A stretch of DNA of 64,000 bases from Bacilli bacterium (GTDB lineage: Bacteria; Bacillota; Bacilli; Paenibacillales; NBRC-103111). The position numbers and the translations under genes were made by a program. A model generated the notes under the pieces. The model was not told the DNA's origin and ran no database searches. It saw only the letters and a program-made list of their open reading frames with translations. Location: positions 23,413-87,412 of the forward strand of contig JAQBPR010000104.1 in NCBI GenBank assembly GCA_028287395.1, in the 5' to 3' direction. Of the stretch, positions 26,049-33,864 are shown piece by piece (the stretch's first letter is position 1; each line of letters starts with the position of its first letter).

Positions 26049-26738
26049 ATGTGGTTTTCGATTATCGCTGCGGCAATCGCTCCAGGGATCTCTTTACTTT
26101 GTTATTTTTATTTAAAGGATAAATATGAATCGGAGCCCATTTCGATGGTTGCTCGTTTGTTTATATTTGGTGTGATTCTTGTTTTCCCCACCATGGTGCT
26201 GCAAAGGGCGCTTGTTCTCGGCTTTGGTGAAAATCCCTTTGCATTTTCCTTTCTTTTTTCAGCTGGGATGGAAGAATGTTTAAAATTCTTTATTATTTAT
26301 TATGTGATCTATAAGCATGTTTATTTTGATGAGCCTTATGACGGAATTGTATACGCTGTAGCTTTATCCTTAGGATTTGCAACTATGGAAAATGTGATCT
26401 ACGCCTTACTTGATTTTTCGACTTTTTCACATCTGTTATTTCGTGCTTTTTTGCCCGTTTCGGCACATGCGCTTTTTGGGGTTATTATGGGCTACCAAAT
26501 GGGGAAAGCTAAATTTAATCCGTTGGCTGAAAAAAAATATTTACGACGCGCATTACTTTTACCATTGATATTCCATGGTATTTTTGATTATATCTTGCTT
26601 AGCTTTAAATCGAACTGGCTTTGGTTAATGCTTCCTTTGATGATTTTTTTATGGTTATTCAGTTTACGGTTGTTGAATAAAGCGAATGATCGCTCTCCTT
26701 TTCGCGCTGTTCAACGGGATGAAGAGGCTAAAATTTAG
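26049..26738 (+). CDS. prsW: Intramembrane protease PrsW
   Basis: PrsW makes the first cut in the anti-sigma-W factor RsiW in response to envelope stress. The 229 residues carry several membrane helices and the conserved family motifs: the double glutamate in MEECLKF, the E-N pair in TMENVIYAL, and HALFG and HGIFD histidines. GGAGGGTT lies before the ATG. It follows gudB, as in B. subtilis (with ypdA missing). No rsiW or sigW gene is in the window. Confidence 0.93.
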   Translation: MWFSIIAAAIAPGISLLCYFYLKDKYESEPISMVARLFIFGVILVFPTMVLQRALVLGFGENPFAFSFLFSAGMEECLKFFIIYYVIYKHVYFDEPYDGIVYAVALSLGFATMENVIYALLDFSTFSHLLFRAFLPVSAHALFGVIMGYQMGKAKFNPLAEKKYLRRALLLPLIFHGIFDYILLSFKSNWLWLMLPLMIFLWLFSLRLLNKANDRSPFRAVQRDEEAKI

Positions 26739-26764
26739 TGAAGTCAAAGCTCAGGAGGTTTGAC

Positions 26765-26923
26765 ATGACAGCAACAAGGATTAAAGTTAGCATACGCTGT
26801 AAAAAATGTGGTGATCGCTTTATTTTAAAAGGCAGAAAAGAAAAAGGTAAGGTAGATACTGGTTTTATAAGATGCCTATGCAATAATGAGAATGAATTTG
26901 ATATTGAAATGCGAGATTATTAA
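26765..26923 (+). CDS. Small cysteine-motif protein after prsW
   Basis: A 52-residue protein starts at ATG 26765 with CAGGAGG upstream. It carries CKKC near residue 12 and CLC near residue 37, so it may be a zinc-ribbon. It is rich in lysine and arginine and has no membrane helix. A terminator follows at 26934. I do not recognise the family; co-transcription with prsW is likely from spacing. Confidence 0.6.
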   Translation: MTATRIKVSIRCKKCGDRFILKGRKEKGKVDTGFIRCLCNNENEFDIEMRDY

Positions 26924-26933
26924 AAATGAGTGG

Positions 26934-26959
26934 AGAGGTCATGGTATGATCTCTTTTTT
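26934..26959 (+). terminator. Rho-independent terminator
   Basis: A 9-bp stem AGAGGTCAT/ATGATCTCT (one G-T pair) with a GGT loop is followed by five Ts. It separates the prsW unit from ypeB. Confidence 0.8.
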
Positions 26960-27045
26960 AGTTCCAATTATGCATAAAGTTCTTCTTTTCAACGGAAGCT
27001 AGGAAGGAAAGTATACTGCAGCCATTGATGAGAGGGGACAACACG

Positions 27046-28395
27046 ATGTATAAAAGAGCAAGCGGTATTTTATTTCCAATTGTAGTATTGGCTTTAATCG
27101 GTGCAGGGATTTGGGGGTATCAGGAGAATCAGGATAAAAATGCGATATTAATTAAAGCGGAAAATCAGTATCAACGTTCATTTCACGATTTATCGTATCA
27201 TATCGATAAACTACATACGGAGTTGGGGAATTCAGTAGCCGTGAATTCAACCTCACAAGATTTTTATAAAAAAGGTCTTGTTAACGTCTGGCAATTGTCG
27301 AGACAAGCACAAAATGAAATTAATCAACTGCCGCTCACGCTGCTTCCATTTAATGAAACCCGACAATTTTTGAATAACATTAGTCAATTCTCCTATCGCA
27401 CAGCGGTACGCGATTTAACTTCAAAACCAATTACGCAGGATGAAATGAATACATTAAATACCCTGTTTACGCGATCAAAAGTGATAAGAGATCAGTTAAA
27501 TGGGGTGCAAAATCAGGTGCTTGCAAAAAACCTGCGATGGATGGATGTGGAAACAGCGCTTGCCATGCAGAAAAATAATCAAGATAATGCGATTGTTGAT
27601 GGTTTTCGCACAGTAAACAAAAAGGTAGGCGAAAATGCAGAAATGAATTGGGGACCATCAATGACAAGTGTGCTGCAAGAAAGAAAGTTGAGCATGCTTT
27701 CAGGTAAAAGCCAAACGCCGGAAGAAATCAAACAAAAAGCAGCACAGTTTTTAGGTATGCAGGATCCATCCAAACTTAAAGTAGAGGAAAATGGGGTTGG
27801 AACAGACTACAACACCTTTACTGTGAAAGCGGAATTGCCTAATCATCCCGATGGAGTGCATCTGGATCTGACCAAGAAGGGCGGCGAAGTCGTTTTCTAT
27901 CTGGCATCAAGAGAAGTTAAAGCTAGAGTCATTGATCATAAAGGAGCGATTCAAGCGGCAACTGAATTTCTCGTACAGCATGGTTATAATCAGCTGAAAG
28001 CAATCAGTTATGATGAATATCAGAATACAGCCAACATTGAGTTTGCTAAGGAACAAAATAAAGTGATTGTATATCCGGCAAAGCTTTCCGTTAAAGTGGC
28101 TTTAAATGATGGTGAGGTCATAGGGCTTCAAGCAGCAGATTATGTATTCGAAAATAAAGATCGAAAATGGAATGAACCCAAATTAACTGTCGAAAAAGCT
28201 AAAAAAGAATTAAGTCCAAAATTCCAGCTTAGCAATCATTCACTTGCACTGATCAAAAATGAACTGGGACAAGAAGTCTTATGTCATCAATTTGTCGGCA
28301 AAATAAACGGAAATAACTACAAAATTTTTATTAATGCAGATAATGGATATGAAGAAAGCATAGAAGTTTTACGTCCGCAAGAGGCTAAAGTATAA
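27046..28395 (+). CDS. ypeB: Germination protein YpeB
   Basis: YpeB is an inner spore membrane protein that stabilises and localises the cortex-lytic enzyme SleB. The protein is 449 residues, like the B. subtilis protein. One N-terminal membrane helix (about 6-24) is followed by a helical region (about 30-220) and three PepSY-like repeats to the C-terminus. The ATG at 27046 follows GAGAGGGG; the ATG at 27025 lies upstream of it. In B. subtilis it is the second gene of sleB-ypeB, but no sleB lies upstream here; the terminator at 26934 leaves too little room. Confidence 0.92.
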   Translation: MYKRASGILFPIVVLALIGAGIWGYQENQDKNAILIKAENQYQRSFHDLSYHIDKLHTELGNSVAVNSTSQDFYKKGLVNVWQLSRQAQNEINQLPLTLLPFNETRQFLNNISQFSYRTAVRDLTSKPITQDEMNTLNTLFTRSKVIRDQLNGVQNQVLAKNLRWMDVETALAMQKNNQDNAIVDGFRTVNKKVGENAEMNWGPSMTSVLQERKLSMLSGKSQTPEEIKQKAAQFLGMQDPSKLKVEENGVGTDYNTFTVKAELPNHPDGVHLDLTKKGGEVVFYLASREVKARVIDHKGAIQAATEFLVQHGYNQLKAISYDEYQNTANIEFAKEQNKVIVYPAKLSVKVALNDGEVIGLQAADYVFENKDRKWNEPKLTVEKAKKELSPKFQLSNHSLALIKNELGQEVLCHQFVGKINGNNYKIFINADNGYEESIEVLRPQEAKV

Positions 28396-28403
28396 TTTTC
28401 TGC

Positions 28404-28433
28404 AAAGAGAAGAGATCATCTTCTCTTTTCTTG
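28404..28433 (+). terminator. Rho-independent terminator after ypeB
   Basis: A perfect 10-bp stem AAAGAGAAGA/TCTTCTCTTT with a GATCA loop, followed by TTCTTGTTT. Confidence 0.75.
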
Positions 28434-28461
28434 TTTCTATTTTCGAATGTCGTGGTATAAT
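28431..28461 (+). promoter_or_regulatory. Possible promoter for the PilZ gene
   Basis: TTGTTT is followed after 19 bases by a perfect TATAAT at 28456-28461. The spacing is long, so the -35 is weak. Transcription would begin near 28468, before the ribosome site at 28480. Confidence 0.5.
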
Positions 28462-28492
28462 CAGGGTATACAAAATGTTGGAGGTGCCGGTT

Positions 28493-29146
28493 TTGCTTCC
28501 GAAAGTTAATCAAGTTCTTTTTATGCAAGTTAATTCCATTGATGAAGAAGAAGCTAAAGAAGAATTAAAATCAAGAATTTCCGATGTGCTTGAAGAACAT
28601 ATATTGATGGAAATTCCCATGCGCGTTAAATCGGGTAAGATTAAACGATTATATGCTGGGGATGAGCTGTCTGCTTATTATGTTACCGAGGGAGGGGTAA
28701 AAAATTATTTTATTACCTCAGTACTCGGTTTTAGAGAAGATGTAGTCAAATTAGTTGTGATTAAGAAGCCAGAGCTAGAAGCCATTACGAAAGTCCAGCG
28801 TCGGAACTTTTTGCGTGTTCCCGCAGAGCTTGAAATTGCAGTTAAAGTTTCAGAACACATTCAATTTATGGGCTTAACTGACGACGTGGGCGGCGGCGGA
28901 ATTTCCTTTTTATGCGAAAAACACATGCCCATTCAAGTAAATAATATGGCGTCTTGCTGGTTACTTGTTCCTTTTAAAAATGGGAAAGTGGATCATGTGC
29001 CATTTAAAGCTGAAATGGTACGGGTTAAACCTACTGAAGATGACTCTTTATTGGTTATGCTGCGGTTTATTGAAATTTCCGATCGTGATCGTCAAAAAAT
29101 CATTCGTTATTGTTTTGAACGACAATTGGATTTCCGTAAAAAATAG
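28493..29146 (+). CDS. ypfA: PilZ-domain flagellar brake protein (YcgR/YpfA-like)
   Basis: YcgR-type proteins bind cyclic di-GMP and slow the flagellar motor; the B. subtilis homologue YpfA/MotI occupies this position before cmk. About 217 residues: an N-terminal YcgR-like domain (about 1-95) and a C-terminal PilZ domain with the RxxxR motif RRNFLR. The second PilZ motif reads DVGGGG, where D-x-S-x-x-G is expected, so the serine is replaced. A TTG at 28493 with GGAGGTG six bases upstream is preferred; the ATG at 28475 has no ribosome site. Fits the HD-GYP gene at 3733. Confidence 0.82.
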   Translation: MLPKVNQVLFMQVNSIDEEEAKEELKSRISDVLEEHILMEIPMRVKSGKIKRLYAGDELSAYYVTEGGVKNYFITSVLGFREDVVKLVVIKKPELEAITKVQRRNFLRVPAELEIAVKVSEHIQFMGLTDDVGGGGISFLCEKHMPIQVNNMASCWLLVPFKNGKVDHVPFKAEMVRVKPTEDDSLLVMLRFIEISDRDRQKIIRYCFERQLDFRKK

Positions 29147-29152
29147 TTATTT

Positions 29153-29182
29153 TTGCACATAACCCCAATCTTATGGTATAAT
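29153..29182 (+). promoter_or_regulatory. Promoter upstream of cmk
   Basis: TTGCAC at 29153-29158, an 18-base spacer and perfect TATAAT at 29177-29182. Transcription would start near 29189, only about five bases before the terminator at 29194. Confidence 0.65.
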
Positions 29183-29193
29183 TTTTTTCGTTC

Positions 29194-29216
29194 GCAGGCG
29201 CGTGCCTGCTTTTTTT
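29194..29216 (+). terminator. Terminator or attenuator directly after a promoter, upstream of cmk
   Basis: A perfect 6-bp stem GCAGGC/GCCTGC with a GCGT loop precedes seven Ts. It ends the PilZ gene, but also follows a promoter within a few bases, so transcription of cmk must read through it or start elsewhere. Confidence 0.8.
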
Positions 29217-29250
29217 AATCCAGTTGCGTTACTTTTAGGAGGACCAGCAG

Positions 29251-29925
29251 TTGAAAAAAATCAATGTTGCGCTGGATGGCCCTGCCGGTGCAGGTAAAAG
29301 CACAGTCGCTCGTTTAGTAGCCGATGCTTTAGGCTATGTTTACGTTGATACTGGAGCTATGTACAGAGCTGTGACATGGAAGACAATGCAAGAGGGGTTG
29401 CATCCGGAAATGGTAGAGCAAGTTATTGCTCTGGCAAACCGAATACAAATTGAGTTAAAACCTAGCCCGTACGGTCAACAAGTTTTCGTTGATGGTATCG
29501 ATGTGACAGATGCTATCCGATCAGATGAAATCAATCGTACGGTATCCTGGATCGCTCGTATTCCACAAATTCGCGAAATTTTAGTGCATTTGCAACAGCA
29601 AATGGCCGCTTCCAAAGGAATTGTGATGGATGGAAGAGACATTGGTACGCATGTATTGCCTGATGCCGAAATCAAAGTTTTTTTGACAGCTAGCGTTAAG
29701 GAAAGAGCAGAGCGACGTTACAATGAAATGGTTCACCCGACGATGACTTTGGAGCAGCTTGAACAAGACATTGCCGAGCGGGATCGACTGGATGAAGAGC
29801 GTGAAGCATCACCATTGATCAAAGCAAATGATGCTCATTTGCTTGACAGCACTCAGATGTCGCTTTCGGAAGTTGTTACAGCAGTACTTGCTTTATGCAG
29901 TACAAACGTAAGCGGAGGTTTTTAA
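29251..29925 (+). CDS. cmk: Cytidylate kinase
   Basis: Cmk phosphorylates CMP and dCMP. The 224 residues match the short bacterial form. The P-loop is GPAGAGKST at residues 10-18, followed by YVDTGAMYRAVTW, the DGRDIGTHVLPDAE segment and a lid rich in arginine (ERAERRYNEM). The start is TTG with TAGGAGGA upstream. plsC follows after one base, so the two are co-expressed. The order cmk, rpsA-like (ypfD) is that of B. subtilis. Confidence 0.96.
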   Translation: MKKINVALDGPAGAGKSTVARLVADALGYVYVDTGAMYRAVTWKTMQEGLHPEMVEQVIALANRIQIELKPSPYGQQVFVDGIDVTDAIRSDEINRTVSWIARIPQIREILVHLQQQMAASKGIVMDGRDIGTHVLPDAEIKVFLTASVKERAERRYNEMVHPTMTLEQLEQDIAERDRLDEEREASPLIKANDAHLLDSTQMSLSEVVTAVLALCSTNVSGGF

Positions 29926-29926
29926 C

Positions 29927-30517
29927 ATGCTCTATCGTTTTGCAAGAAGCTTACTGCGCTTATTATTTTTATTATTGTTCCGACTGGAAGCTCATGGTTT
30001 GGAGAATATCCCACTCGATGGCCCATTGATTATATGTGGAAATCATAGAAGCAATTTCGACCCACCTATGCTCGGGACGCCTTTAAAAAGAGAGCTCTTT
30101 TTTATGGCGAAAGCTGAATTGTTTGATATTCCGATTTTCGGCTGGATCATTAAGAATGTGCATGCTTTTCCTGTTAAACGAGGTGGAGTCAGTAAGGATT
30201 CGATTCGTTTATCGATTCAATTGCTGAAGGATGGCCATGCGATGTGTATTTTTCCGGAAGGATCTCGTAAAAATGCAGGTGGTGTTGGAAAAAAAGGCGC
30301 CGCAAGCCTCGCCTTGAAATCGGATGCGGTCATTATTCCTGCAGCGATTATTGGAAACTATAAACCTTTTCGCCGTATGGCGGTTCATTATGGTAAGCCG
30401 GTTGATTTGAGTGAGTTTGCTCAAGGAACGTCTGAACAATTGGAAGCGGCGACAGATAAAATCATGAGCGAAATTAGAGCAATGGTTGCGCTACATCAAA
30501 CCATTAGTAAAAATTAA
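29927..30517 (+). CDS. plsC: 1-acyl-sn-glycerol-3-phosphate acyltransferase
   Basis: PlsC adds the second acyl chain to lysophosphatidic acid on the cytoplasmic face of the membrane. The 196 residues have a hydrophobic N-terminus, the catalytic HX4D motif in NHRSNFD (about residue 39), the glycerol-phosphate site FPEGSRK and a downstream proline motif in VIIPAAI. AGCGGAGG in the end of cmk serves as ribosome site. Glycerol-phosphate pathway genes plsY and gpsA lie at 35241 and 35893. Confidence 0.93.
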   Translation: MLYRFARSLLRLLFLLLFRLEAHGLENIPLDGPLIICGNHRSNFDPPMLGTPLKRELFFMAKAELFDIPIFGWIIKNVHAFPVKRGGVSKDSIRLSIQLLKDGHAMCIFPEGSRKNAGGVGKKGAASLALKSDAVIIPAAIIGNYKPFRRMAVHYGKPVDLSEFAQGTSEQLEAATDKIMSEIRAMVALHQTISKN

Positions 30518-30574
30518 AAGCCGTGAATGGAAAAGGTATTTTAGAATTATACTACAACCTAGGAGGTTACAAAG

Positions 30575-31957
30575 ATGACAGAAGAAACAAAGACTACAGA
30601 AGAATTAGCTTCAACAGAAGTCGCATCAACAGAAGAGATAAGTGAACAAGAAGCTGCAGAAATAGTTGAAGAAGCGGCACCGGTAATTGAGGCCGTTAAA
30701 GCACCAAAAGCTGCTAAAAAGGCAGCTGCTGTAAAAGTAGAACAAGCGGGTGATTCTACGCCTGAGACAACATTGGATCTTTTAAATGTAGCCGTAATTA
30801 AAAAGGGTTCTACAGTAAAGGGGAAAATTGTAAAGGTAGACGCTGATCAAGCTTTTGTTGATATTGGCTACAAATATGATGGCATTATTCCCATACGTGA
30901 ATTATCTTCCGTTACTTTAGAAAATGCCGCAGATGTGGTTGCCATTGGCCAAGAAGTCGAATTAAAAGTGGTCACCATTGATGATGAGAAAGAAAAGCTT
31001 ATTCTTTCCAAACGTGTTGTGGACAGCGAGAACGCTTGGCAGGACCTTCAAAAGAAGCTTGAAACGCAAGAAACGTTTGAAGCTAAGGTAGCAGACGTAG
31101 TAAAAGGCGGATTGGTGATCGATGTCGGTCTTCGCGCTTTTGTACCTGCTTCTATGGTTGAGCGTCATTTTGTCGAAGATTTCAGCGATTATAAAGGTCG
31201 TATTTTAAGATTAAGAGTGAAAGAGCTGGATCAAGAGAAAAACAAAGTCATTCTTTCGCAAAAAGATGTTTTGGATGAAGAATTTGAAGTAAATAAGAAA
31301 AATTTATTATCTACTTTAAAAATTGGTCAAGAATTGGAAGGAACTGTGCAGCGTTTGACGCCATTCGGTGCTTTTGTAAATATTGGCGGAATTGATGGCT
31401 TGGTGCATATTTCCGAAATGTCATGGCAGCATATTGATCATCCATCAGAAGTAGTATCCGAAGGCGATCAAGTAAAAGTGCAAATTTTAAAATTGGATCC
31501 GCAAAATGATCGCATTAGTTTAAGCTTGAAGGCCACACAACCTGGACCTTGGCAGAAGCTTAGCGGCGATCTTCAAGTAGGTTCGATCGTTAGCGGAACT
31601 GTACAACGTATTACAAACTTCGGTGCTTTTGTAGAAGTTGCACCTGGTATTGAAGGCTTGGTTCACATATCACAAGTTGCGCACCGGCATATTTCCACGC
31701 CTCACGAAGTGTTGAAAGAAGGACAGGAAGTACAAGTGAAAATCCTGGATATTAATCCAACTGACAAACGCATTAGCTTGAGTATTAAAGAAACCGAAGA
31801 AGCACCAGCCACTTCGGAAAAACCGGAGAAATCGAGATCTGACAGAGACAGACCAGACAGAAGACAACCAAAAAGCGATTATGTACAACAAGAGAATCAA
31901 AAGCTGACAAATTCGCTTGGTGAGCTATTCGGTGATAAATTAAGCAAGTTTAAATAA
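30575..31957 (+). CDS. rpsA: 30S ribosomal protein S1-like protein (YpfD type)
   Basis: This protein binds mRNA and may help translation initiation; in Bacillota the S1-like protein is shorter than in Proteobacteria. The 460 residues start with an acidic, Ala/Lys-rich region of about 60 residues that probably is disordered. Four S1 repeats follow (about 76-148, 166-232, 255-322, 339-408), the third and fourth with GAFV...GLVHISE/Q motifs. The C-terminus is charged. TAGGAGG precedes the ATG. It ends in a strong terminator. Confidence 0.93.
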   Translation: MTEETKTTEELASTEVASTEEISEQEAAEIVEEAAPVIEAVKAPKAAKKAAAVKVEQAGDSTPETTLDLLNVAVIKKGSTVKGKIVKVDADQAFVDIGYKYDGIIPIRELSSVTLENAADVVAIGQEVELKVVTIDDEKEKLILSKRVVDSENAWQDLQKKLETQETFEAKVADVVKGGLVIDVGLRAFVPASMVERHFVEDFSDYKGRILRLRVKELDQEKNKVILSQKDVLDEEFEVNKKNLLSTLKIGQELEGTVQRLTPFGAFVNIGGIDGLVHISEMSWQHIDHPSEVVSEGDQVKVQILKLDPQNDRISLSLKATQPGPWQKLSGDLQVGSIVSGTVQRITNFGAFVEVAPGIEGLVHISQVAHRHISTPHEVLKEGQEVQVKILDINPTDKRISLSIKETEEAPATSEKPEKSRSDRDRPDRRQPKSDYVQQENQKLTNSLGELFGDKLSKFK

Positions 31958-31970
31958 ATCATTTTCTCAG

Positions 31971-32006
31971 ATCGGCAAGCTCAATTCAGAGCTTGCCGAT
32001 TTTTAT
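31971..32006 (+). terminator. Rho-independent terminator after rpsA
   Basis: A perfect 12-bp stem ATCGGCAAGCTC/GAGCTTGCCGAT with a 6-base loop and a T-rich tail. Confidence 0.92.
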
Positions 32007-32015
32007 TTTGCACGC

Positions 32016-32045
32016 GCATGTCAAAAGCAAAATTGAATCATACTA
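32016..32045 (+). promoter_or_regulatory. Candidate sigma-G (forespore) promoter
   Basis: GCATG at 32016-32020, an 18-base spacer and CATACTA at 32039-32045 resemble the sigma-G pattern. It lies between the rpsA terminator and yphA, so it would drive yphA, the YIEGIA gene and its small partner. Confidence 0.5.
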
Positions 32046-32062
32046 AGCCGTAGGTGATGTTC

Positions 32063-32659
32063 ATGAATCCGGGTTATTTAACTATTTTCGTTGTTTGCAC
32101 AACAGTCATTTTATTAGCAAGTGGATGGAAGGATGTATTGTTAGGCGAAATCTCGCGAAAAGCAATTTTTATATTTTTATCAGGATGGCTGTTTTTTTCT
32201 ATGTTTACCGTCCCATTCAGCCTGCACATGATGCGAATCCAGTTAAATTTAACTTTTTTATTCTTATTTGTGTATTGCTTGGTTTACTTAGCAAGCTTGC
32301 ATCATGTGGTGGCAAGAATGCAAATGCTCTTGGTTGCTTTAATCATCTGTTTAATCGACTTCATTTTGCAACAAGCAGCAACATTACCCTTAGGAACGAA
32401 CGTATTGCTATTATCTCTTGTAACGATCTGTTTACAAAAAGGGCCAAAAAAACAAATTTTCAGCCTGCTTCTTGGGTTGCTTTGCGGCAATGTTTTAAGC
32501 ATAGTCACTCTTCACCGAACGCAACCGATCCTATTAGCAAATCAACGACTGCAGGATATGTGGTGGCTTGCTTTGTTAATGACACGGGCGCTTTCAATTT
32601 TATTCAAATACATATTATCGTCATGTAAAAAGGCATATATGGAATGGATAAAGCAATAA
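32063..32659 (+). CDS. yphA: YphA/SeaA-like polytopic membrane protein
   Basis: The 198-residue protein is almost entirely membrane helices (about six), with a short basic C-terminus. Position between the S1-like gene and the YIEGIA gene equals B. subtilis yphA (seaA), a spore-envelope gene, and the size is close. That is the basis for the call; I could not align residues. The ATG at 32063 follows TAGGTGAT; GTG/ATG codons upstream lie in that site. A longer alternative frame inside it (32095-32628) has no ribosome site. Confidence 0.72.
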   Translation: MNPGYLTIFVVCTTVILLASGWKDVLLGEISRKAIFIFLSGWLFFSMFTVPFSLHMMRIQLNLTFLFLFVYCLVYLASLHHVVARMQMLLVALIICLIDFILQQAATLPLGTNVLLLSLVTICLQKGPKKQIFSLLLGLLCGNVLSIVTLHRTQPILLANQRLQDMWWLALLMTRALSILFKYILSSCKKAYMEWIKQ

Positions 32660-32678
32660 AAAGAGTGGGGGTTATGCT

Positions 32679-33560
32679 TTGGATTGGTTTAGCGTTCACC
32701 GTTATACATTGGGTGTGATGATAGGTGTTATCTTCGGATTAACTGCAAGATTGCTCTTGCTGCGCACAGATTATCGCCAGTATCCCACTTATCCGCATGG
32801 GCAAATTATACATATCTCGTTGGGGATTATTGCAGCTGCCTTGGGAGCAGTGGCAGTGCCTTCTTTATTGAATAAGGAATATACAGCCGTTACATTTTTA
32901 GGCTTAGCTGCACAGCAATTTCGTGACGTTCGTAAAATGGAACGTGATACATTGACTATAATGGATGAATTGGAGCTGGTACAACGAGGCGGCTCCTATA
33001 TTGAAGGAATCGCTATGGTTTTTGAGGGGAGAAATTATATGGTTATTTTTACAGCCTTTATGGCCAGTTTATTTAGTACGATATTTCCATGGTATTGGGG
33101 CATTGCCGCAGGTTTAGCGGCACTGTTCATATCGCATTTTTTTAAATCAGGAAAGTCTGTTTCGGAAATCGCGGACGTTAGTGAAGCTCAATTACGGATG
33201 GATGGACCCGATTTATTTGTAGGCGATATTTATATTATGAATGTAGGTCTAGAGGATAGTCAAAAGAAAATTGCGGCACATGGGCTTGGTTTAATCGTAA
33301 CACCCAAAAATTTAAATTGTCGTGTAACGCTGGCAAACTTAGGACAGCGACAAGCGATTTTATATGATTTATCAACGATTATGGGGGTCTTTCGCGATTC
33401 TGGAGAACCTTCATTGAGACCGCTGGCAAAACTTGATATGGAAGATGGAAGACTGGGTGTATTCATTCTGCCGCTTGATCCTAATATTGAAAAAGCGAAG
33501 CAGGTGCTTTTGCGTGTACCTTTGTTAGAAAGTGCAGTGCGTATGCCTTCCAAAGCTTGA
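32679..33560 (+). CDS. YIEGIA family membrane protein
   Basis: The family is named from its motif, present here as SYIEGIAMVFEGRNYMV near residue 108. The 293 residues comprise membrane helices in the first half (about 10-30, 45-70, 120-165) and a soluble C-terminal half with a Gly- and Val-rich fold. YIEGIA proteins occur in spore formers, where B. subtilis has YphB in the same place before der. The start is TTG with GTGGGGG about seven bases upstream. The next gene encodes its small partner. The biochemical role is not known to me. Confidence 0.85.
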   Translation: MDWFSVHRYTLGVMIGVIFGLTARLLLLRTDYRQYPTYPHGQIIHISLGIIAAALGAVAVPSLLNKEYTAVTFLGLAAQQFRDVRKMERDTLTIMDELELVQRGGSYIEGIAMVFEGRNYMVIFTAFMASLFSTIFPWYWGIAAGLAALFISHFFKSGKSVSEIADVSEAQLRMDGPDLFVGDIYIMNVGLEDSQKKIAAHGLGLIVTPKNLNCRVTLANLGQRQAILYDLSTIMGVFRDSGEPSLRPLAKLDMEDGRLGVFILPLDPNIEKAKQVLLRVPLLESAVRMPSKA

Positions 33561-33581
33561 TATACAAAAGGAGATGAAAGA

Positions 33582-33761
33582 ATGAGCTCGATTTTGGCCA
33601 TTATTTCAATGAAAAAAGAACAAATTGCCGGTGGAGCTCCGATTTTTTATGCGGATTCAATAGGTGAGCAGCAAAGTATTGCCTTCAAATTAGAGAAAAT
33701 ACTCGATGCGACAGCACATGATTTGAAAAATGGCACGATGATTATTATTAAACATGCTTAG
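33582..33761 (+). CDS. Probable capping complex subunit for YIEGIA (59 aa)
   Basis: A 59-residue protein begins at ATG 33582 after AAAAGGAGATG. It reads MSSILAIISMKKEQIAGGAP, then a mixed helical segment and ends MIIIKHA. Its place directly after the YIEGIA gene fits the small protein described as the capping subunit for that family. It has no membrane helix and no cysteine. The call rests on position and size rather than on a recognised motif. Confidence 0.62.
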   Translation: MSSILAIISMKKEQIAGGAPIFYADSIGEQQSIAFKLEKILDATAHDLKNGTMIIIKHA

Positions 33762-33765
33762 CAAG

Positions 33766-33807
33766 GGTTGGTTGAAAAGCATAAACTAGCCAATCGAGCG
33801 TTTTTTT
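33766..33807 (+). terminator. Probable terminator before der
   Basis: The 8-bp stem GGTTGGTT/AGCCAATC contains two G-T pairs, has a 14-base loop, and is followed by seven Ts after a short gap. Confidence 0.45.
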
Positions 33808-33864
33808 GATATGATGAAGATTGTGCGCATTTAAGCGAACAACAGGAACAAGGAGTGAAAAAGA

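Noticed and set aside
32095..32628. A 177-residue open frame inside yphA in another frame
   Set aside because: No ribosome site and it covers the membrane protein, whose position matches B. subtilis yphA.
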